Below are positions 7,323 to 12,713 of a DNA stretch of 12,713 nucleotides, piece after piece. Under the pieces are notes generated by a model. The model worked only from the letters and a program-made list of their open reading frames with translations. It was not told the origin of the DNA and did not search any database. Position numbers and translations under genes: made by a program. Numbering within the stretch: position 1 is the first letter of the stretch; the number at the start of each line of letters is the position of its first letter. Source of the DNA: Saccoglossus kowalevskii. Taxonomy: Eukaryota > Hemichordata > Enteropneusta > Harrimaniidae. Location: the NCBI RefSeq assembly GCF_000003605.2, contig NW_003151281.1:1755-14467 (forward strand). Reading direction: 5' to 3'.

Positions 7323-10300
7323 ATGAGGGGTTCCAGAAGCGCTCACAGTCGGCAGCAGAAGCGGGAGGTACAGAGCAGAGGGGGTGCACACAGCGCCTTC
7401 CATTCTATTAGTACACAACCACTACGTGAAAAGAAGGCAAGTACACCTTTACGGGATTAATAATGCCGGGCTTAAATTGCCGACACATTTTCTTTGTAGC
7501 TGCATGTTGCATTACATATGTATATAGATATGTATGTATATATTCATAATACCGTCGAAATGCTCATAAGACACCTGTGGGGCTCGATCACAGCCAGTTA
7601 ACTACCGTATAACCCGTTACAGAAACCACTCGCTGCTATTAATGAAATCACTTTACATACAAAAGCTCGTGTCAGTCGCTCGTAAAAACAGTCTATTATT
7701 GATTCCTTCTGTGTGTGCAAACATACTTCTGTTGCTATAGTAACTCATACCTCCAATATTGGGATTAGTCCGCGTAATCTGTCAGTGGGCTCTCCGTAGG
7801 CTTTATACAAATCATGGTTGTGTACAAAAACGGATGTGCTAGATACTGTCGACAGGGCATAATACTTGCGTTCAAATCATACTGCTTTGTTCTGTGACCC
7901 CCTCGCCCCTTTGATGTAGCGAATAAAACAAAATGTCCAAACTCCGGAGAGGGTCATGACCCCGTATTGATTGATTGCTGTACATGACAATTGTCTCCAT
8001 GCATTTAGTCGTTATTGAATAAAAAACGTTATTATCTTATCTGATTACAATCCTAGCAATGCTCTGCTACGCTACGAGAAACTTACATCGACCTCGTTGT
8101 TGTTGTCAGTGTTGCTAAGCACAGTCGAGTACACCAGAACGGCCTCCACATATTGATTTAACAAAAAGCTAACCAGACAGCGAAAATATATATTCACTGA
8201 GCGCCAGTATATGTATATATACGTCCAATATCACGACAGTGGCGGCGATCTGTCCCGCGACCGTACTGGTGCCGGACCGAACGCATTATTAAAATTATCT
8301 TGCCGACATTTGTTACAACATGATGAATCACGCCTAGTTTCGTTTTGTTATCGGCACCGTGCTCACTCACGCTCGAAAAAATCGGTTGATCAATGATTAA
8401 AGGCGTCCTTTAATTTCATGCACTCGGGGCAAGCTTAAAGAACGCGCTAGAGAAATGCTGTCCCCGCGTCCACTATAATAAATGAGCACTAAAAGCGTAA
8501 TCACATTTTCTATACTCAAAACATTAATCTTAACAAATGTTGACAACACTTTTTTTATAATTCGAGAAGGCAATCACAGACCTCAATTCATTCGCTGTTT
8601 CCGAAGTTGTGATAAGGAATCAAGTACAGCATGCCTCGTATCGATTCCTACCTGTTGTAGCAACACGCTCGCCAGGACAACACCACGTACGCTCACAACA
8701 TACACCCGGGCAAAAAGGTGATTTGAATGTACATGCGTCGGAGAAAAAAAATGGATTTGCCATGAGCCGGTGCTTTTAACATGTTTTTATTTGAAACGGT
8801 GCGTTGCTGGTCATTCTTGCAAACTGTTTGTTTTAGTCGACTTGCAACTTAATAGCCTGTAACATATAAACAATGCATATGGCTGTTTGGAACCGGCGAA
8901 TAATGAAACATTCTTTAAGACAACAACGGCACTGGAGTATCAATGGAATATGCGTTAAGGGGTGACAATTTTATGCTCGGGGATCATAGTGGAAAAACAG
9001 TGCAGATTACTGTTTTTGCTTCTTTAGTTTTGAGGAAAATTTGTTTTTGAGAACGATGTTGCGGTAAAATACACGTTTTCAAATATATGTGGTATATTTT
9101 TGAATATTTTAAATTTTTGTATTGTCTTTTCCTTGTATTTTTCCCATTCTGTGTGTAGATTTGCATAGGTTACTCAGTTCAAGTGTCTATTTCATTGTTA
9201 CGTTGCATTATTAAGATGTCAGCCGCCCGAGATGGGGTCACTTCAGGGTCACTCACACGCCACTTAGTTTCAAATTCATAGCGTTTTAAATTCATGGCGT
9301 TAACTTACTAGATGGAAGGCAGGGGGATAGCTGGTACAGGTTACAGGAACTAAAAACGGCATTTTACGTTTTTACAGGAAATAAAATGAAAGTTCCATTT
9401 ACAGTAAAAAAATATTTACGTTACAGATAAAGCGAATTCCTAATTACATTTTATAATAAACTTGTGTTTAAGAATCAAAATTGGAAATTGCGTACGAATT
9501 ACGACATTTAATTTGGAAAATGCTTTATACGCTTACGAAAAATAATATATTTGTACAAATCACGGATGAATAAAATAGCTGATTACATTTTACACCTTGC
9601 CCATGTCTACGAATTTACTTTTGTTTCATTTATTTAAATTACATTATTACGAAAATAAAAACAATTGATTACAGCTTACGAAAATACCCTTTGCCGACCC
9701 TCTTATTAGTGAGCGTTTCGATATTAAATCTAACCAAACGTGTATGTAAACCGAACAGCTACCGAATTCAGGGTAGTTTGTTTAGCTCTTCGGATCCGTG
9801 GTTTGATACATGCTATTTGTCATTGTAAATGTCACTGATCCCGGATGTGAAGCAAAGTTCAAATTTCATCCGACACTAGAGGGCGGGTAATCTTTCTGAC
9901 ACGACATGAATAACATTTATGAACACTTGGGGGCGATGATATATGTTATACATGTAATATGATGTATGATACAGTCTTGATTTTTATTTATTATTTTATT
10001 TTTATTCTATTTAATTTTACCTCGGCGCATTCAATAAGTGAAATACGTGTGGGGTTGTCGTAGAAACAATCGATTTGTTTGCTGAACGTCGCAATAGCAA
10101 CCATGATTTCTCCGTGACGCGACGGCGCTTTATTTTACCGCGAGACCCATACAAATCAGCGGATCTCCAGTCATTGAAAGATACATTTTTTAATTTGTTT
10201 TATTTCAGGCAGAAGTGATAAAAAACTTGAAATATTTAGAAGACGAGAACCAACGGTTAACCGATTTTATGAAAAAGCTAGGTGTCCTGGTGGAAAAGAT

Positions 10301-10703
10301 AAAGGTAAGTTTTGATGGCATCAGATACTGTGCGGCGCCACTATTTTACGACCCCGTTTACGACGTATCGTTGTTTACCGCCTTCTTGCGGTTATGCATG
10401 TAGCTCGCGGACTTGTATTTATGGGGGACACTGCTCTATTATTATTTTTTTTTTTCGTTTTTATTCCAGCACAAGGGTGCCCTCATTAAACATGACATTG
10501 CCAGTGAGTGTGATAATTTAGTGAAAATCATCGAGAAAAAAAAACGCAGCATGATGTACCAAGTGGATAAGCAACAATCTGCAAAGGTGCGGGAATTGGA
10601 AGTGCAACTGACTGGCTGTCGGAGGGTGTTCAGCAGCAGTCACTCCGTGGTCGTGAGAACCAATAGAGATCTACAGCATCTTTCGTCACAGGCTTTTCTC
10701 AAT
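7323..10703 (+). CDS. FSD1/TRIM-like coiled-coil protein, exons 1-3
   Basis: Three phase-0 exons join to 148 residues: 7323-7436 (38 residues), 10209-10304 (32) and 10470-10703 (78). The first ATG after an in-frame TGA at 7293 is used, with A at -3. Exon 1 is a basic Ser/Arg/Gln-rich tail. Exons 2-3 form a long helical segment, from KYLEDENQRL through VRELEVQLTGCRRVF to LQHLSSQAFLN. It aligns without gaps, from my memory of the family, to about 70 residues of the FSD1/FSD1L coiled coil and resembles MID1-class TRIM coiled coils, which mediate dimerisation and microtubule association. A 96-nt coiled-coil exon followed by one of about 231 nt is a TRIM hallmark; here they are 96 and 234. There is no RING or B-box, as in FSD1. 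The exon 1 donor is probably GC (AAG|GCAAGT); GAG|GTACAG at 7368 is an in-frame alternative. Exon 3 leaves through AAT|GTAAGA. The family assignment is fair; function is inferred. Confidence 0.72.
7437..10208 (+). other. Intron 1 of the coiled-coil gene (2,772 bp, probable GC-AG)
   Basis: Bounded by AAGAAG|GCAAGT and TTTATTTCAG|GCAGAAG. Open frames inside it (8211-8396 and 8482-8721 on +, 8984-9166 on -) have no recognisable content and no supporting splice context. 9340-9690 is AT-rich with recurring TTACA and TTACG words (for example TTACGAAAATA twice). A 12-bp palindrome GGGTCATGACCC is at 7951-7962. No transposon with clear ends is seen. Confidence 0.65.
10305..10469 (+). other. Intron 2 of the coiled-coil gene (165 bp, GT-AG)
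   Basis: The donor AAAG|GTAAGT is a near-perfect consensus. The acceptor TTTTTATTCCAG|CACAAG follows a T-rich tract (10445-10467). It is phase 0 on both sides, so the coiled-coil frame continues from KIEK-type helix to HKGALIKHD without a break. Confidence 0.88.
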
Positions 10704-10853
10704 GTAAGAACAATCCCAGGCAATATTTTCGGGGCGTCAGCGTGGGGGGAGACATTTGTAATGATGTGCAACGATCAGGTGAAAGAAGCAGACACGACCA
10801 TCCGTTCAATACATTCAAGTTGCAAGGTCTATGGTCTAATTCCCTGAATTAAA
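10704..10853 (+). other. Alternative 3' end by read-through of exon 3
   Basis: If the GTAAGA donor at 10704 is not used, the frame continues for 47 residues to a TGA at 10845-10847. ATTAAA follows at once at 10848-10853 and could serve as a poly(A) signal. The added residues (from VRTIPGN to VYGLIP) do not look like the COS box expected after this coiled coil, so I favour splicing, but a short isoform ending here is possible. Confidence 0.4.
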
Positions 10854-11690
10854 TAATTCAATGCAACCGCCAAATGTGCAAATTATTAATAATTATAACA
10901 ATCAAATCTAGACTGTCAATGCACTTGGCATGGACATTCCGTGTGTTTTGTTACTACGCCCTCTCTCGCCCACTTTGCACAAATGCTTTTACCAGCACAT
11001 CCATATGAGCTAAATACGGTCTGAAATGCTCAAAATTGGTGCTATGAGTCCGAGTGTCTTTTTATCTTTTAAGTTCTTTAATTTTATACAAGATTTTGGT
11101 AGAAATCCAAAAAAAACATGAGCATCCGCTTTTAACTGTCGCGCACGCTGGCCAGCAACCGCATTTTTAGCCTGAGACACCTTCCTAATGACTACCCTGT
11201 TGAACACACACCGTTTATATGGTTAGTCGTGAATCTAATTAAACATGTAGTAACTAACTTTATTTTATCTCTTTTTTATGTGTTTCATATTCTGATGTGT
11301 CGAATAACAGAAAGGTGATATTCTCATAGCGGAGTAAGTACAAAATGTCATGAAGTTATCAGTGTCTTTTTTGAAAACTTGTATCCAATCTACATTTATT
11401 TATAACATGGTTATATCCATAGTTATCGGGTAGACGTTTGTATTGTCTTCAGTGGGAAAACGCCACGCCACGGTGGAATTGCGTGCCCAGAGTCTGTATC
11501 AGCTTCTCTGTCGTGCATATACGCTGATTTGGGGGAACGAGATTGATAAATGTACGATAAGTTATGTACAAACATACTATGTGTTTATATAAGATAAATC
11601 ACGTGACATAACACGCCTGACCTGATTGGACTATACTTCTATACTTCTACCCACATTGATCGTTAAAGGCAGTACAACACAATGTTAAGT
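10854..11690. other. Gene-free part of the last intron
   Basis: AT-rich DNA with no supported exon. A minus-strand open frame at 11010-11207 has no recognisable domain. An imperfect CACGTG-containing site is near 11600, and CTATACTTCTATACTTCTA is a small tandem duplication near 11630-11650. A micro-exon of the coiled-coil gene could hide here; I could not identify one. Confidence 0.4.
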
Positions 11691-11827
11691 TTAAAGGGTG
11701 GTGGTCGTCGCGCAGCGCGTGTTCGAATTTCATGTAAATAAACAATGTATTTTACACGCGTTGTATATGTTCGCTATGAGACCCATATCGAACAGGACGC
11801 GGCACGACGACTGCCCCCCCCCCTTTA
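11691..11827. mobile_element. Miniature inverted-repeat element, left copy (137 bp)
   Basis: The ends are TTAAAGGGTGGTGGTC on the left and the reverse complement of a similar sequence on the right (ending CCCTTTA). The terminal repeats are about 36 bases and imperfect. The interior includes TACACGCGTTGTATATG. A run of 10 C at 11814-11823 has expanded near the right end. TTAA at the tips recalls the piggyBac target, but this is only suggestive. It has no coding capacity. It lies in the inferred last intron of the coiled-coil gene. Confidence 0.75.
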
Positions 11828-11924
11828 CGCCTCGAAGTTCATGTTTAGTGGAAGTCTAGTTGTTTTAAATGGCGCGTCATCCTAAGTAGTACCAAGTGAC
11901 ATCTCGTCATGGGTCGTGGGGCAC

Positions 11925-12055
11925 TTAAAGGGCGGTGGTCCTCGCGCCGCGCCTGTTCGATATGGGACTCATAGCGACATATACAACGCGTGTAAAATAC
12001 ATTGTTGTTTACATGAAATTCGAACACGCGCTGCGTGAAGACCACCACCCTTTAA
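11925..12055. mobile_element. Miniature inverted-repeat element, right copy (131 bp, inverted)
   Basis: This is the reverse complement of the copy at 11691-11827 with only a few differences, from TTAAAGGGCGGTGGTCC to ACCACCACCCTTTAA. The two copies are separated by 97 bases, so the pair can fold into a hairpin with arms of about 130 bp. Its right end is 32 bases before the nearest candidate splice acceptor of the coiled-coil gene (AG at 12086-12087). Confidence 0.78.
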
Positions 12056-12161
12056 CTTCTAATTTATGATTTCAAATTTCCTGACAGTCGCATGGGACCC
12101 CCATATTGACGACGGAATACACTGTACTGCGCTTAAGAACAGTTTTAGCTCCTTTCATCAG

Positions 12162-12305
12162 GTCATCATTCAGGAGTTCAATTTGCTCGAAGAATGTCCG
12201 AAACATGTGACGGCTCCAAAACTGACTCATGTGTATGTCACACGATTTCAACCGATGGTTTCTTTACTTGCATTGGTACCGGAGCCACAGTCACTTGGGG
12301 GCTGA
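12162..12305 (+). CDS. Candidate terminal exon of the FSD1/TRIM-like gene
   Basis: This stretch reads VIIQEFNLLEECPKHVTAP and on through KLTHVYVTRFQPMVSLLALV to a TGA at 12303-12305. LLEEC..HVTAP resembles the end of the COS box in MID1 (LLEC..LTAP). The residues from APKL align with the first strands of the FSD1 FN3 domain, although the usual Trp is replaced by Ala. The acceptor CTCCTTTCATCAG|GTC at 12162 is phase 0 and so matches the exon 3 donor at 10704. A second acceptor at 12088 (CCTGACAG) would include WDPHIDDGIHC, which also looks like COS sequence, but it needs an upstream exon ending in phase 1. FN3 is cut short and SPRY is absent, so the predicted protein (about 195 residues) is much shorter than FSD1 at roughly 500. 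It could also continue through the donor-like TTG|GTACCG at 12276. Confidence 0.45.
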   Translation, partial: VIIQEFNLLEECPKHVTAPKLTHVYVTRFQPMVSLLALVPEPQSLGG

Positions 12306-12310
12306 AAATC

Positions 12311-12316
12311 AATAAA
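12311..12316 (+). terminator. Poly(A) signal of the coiled-coil gene
   Basis: AATAAA lies only 5 bases after the TGA at 12303-12305 and just before an A-rich run. It fits a true 3' end of the short gene form. The 367-bp inverted-repeat element starts 27 bases further on. Confidence 0.5.
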
Positions 12317-12343
12317 TACTAATTTAAAAAAAAATCATCCATT

Positions 12344-12710
12344 ATACGTATATAAATAAACAAGTTATGAAACATGGCACCTAGTGCGCATACTCATTTT
12401 CAACCAATCAGGCGTGCCGTAACAGCGAGTATTTCCTTGATTTACCCAGAACTCTGGGCGAATCCCACTTGATTCTGGCTGCTGACCATTTTCGTTCATG
12501 AAATCGTCGGATATCATCAGAAAACGCAGGATTTGTGCAGTTTTGAATAAAACCAAGTTAGCGATTATGAACAATAGTTATTAACGTAACACCTGGTCTC
12601 CTCTAAAAAATTTTGTTTCGCATTTTAAGGTAAGAAATCGAAATTTGAAACCGACAGGGTGTCGATTTACTAGGTGCCATGTTTCACAACTTGTTTATTT
12701 ATATACGTAT
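12344..12710. mobile_element. 367-bp non-autonomous element with 42-bp terminal inverted repeats
   Basis: The arms are 12344-12385 and 12669-12710. They differ at one of 42 positions and begin ATACGTATATAAATAAAC. The interior of about 283 bp has no supported gene; a 69-codon minus-strand open frame inside it is unrecognised. The near-perfect arms suggest recent insertion. A target duplication is not clear, because the flanks are CATT on the left and TGA on the right. Superfamily cannot be decided from the ends alone. Confidence 0.85.
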
Positions 12711-12713
12711 TGA

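Noticed and set aside
8211-8721. Two plus-strand open frames inside intron 1
   Set aside because: No recognisable domains and no fit to the flanking exon phases or splice sites.

Overview
The window is nuclear DNA from an animal, probably a marine invertebrate. The evidence is spliced genes with GT/GC-AG introns, TATA and CCAAT promoters, AATAAA/ATTAAA poly(A) signals, long AT-rich gene-poor stretches and several non-autonomous transposon-like elements. The genes have a deuterostome or lophotrochozoan flavour, but the sequence alone does not fix the species. There are no prokaryotic features, no tRNA or rRNA genes and no CRISPR array.

Layout. 1-1260: no gene; copy 1 of a dispersed ~600-bp repeat lies at about 440-1018 and carries a CT microsatellite. 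1311-1706: an 88-bp minisatellite of about 4.5 copies, followed by pyrimidine-rich DNA. 2018-3288: a complete two-exon histone H2A.X gene of 136 residues ending in Ser-Gln-Glu-Phe, with four CCAAT boxes and a TATA box before it and an ATTAAA signal after it. 3300-7140: no convincing gene; it holds a small repeat cluster at 3956-4132, copy 2 of the dispersed repeat in inverted orientation (about 5150-5791), and two tiny hairpins, one of which is a clean 28-bp insertion flanked by a 6-bp duplication. 7148-12316: a multi-exon gene on the + strand for a coiled-coil protein of the FSD1/TRIM class, with a CRE palindrome in its promoter, a likely GC-AG first intron of 2.8 kb, and two candidate 3' ends. 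11691-12055: two inverted copies of a ~131-137-bp miniature element inside its last intron. 12344-12710: a 367-bp element with 42-bp terminal inverted repeats, just after the gene's last poly(A) signal.

How the genes relate. The two genes are about 4 kb apart, read in the same direction and have separate promoters; nothing shows joint function. The H2A.X gene encodes a DNA-damage-signalling histone of the SQEF type. The coiled-coil gene keeps the TRIM/FSD1 coiled coil, with its typical 96-nt exon and a neighbouring 234-nt exon. It apparently ends before complete FN3 and SPRY domains, so it is either a short derived family member or a decayed one.

Most interesting points: the unusual H2A.X (K15 replaced by Q, altered L1 loop, an intron), the coiled-coil gene that appears to stop early with a poly(A) signal right after each possible stop, and the filled/empty-site comparison that exposes a 28-bp palindromic insertion.
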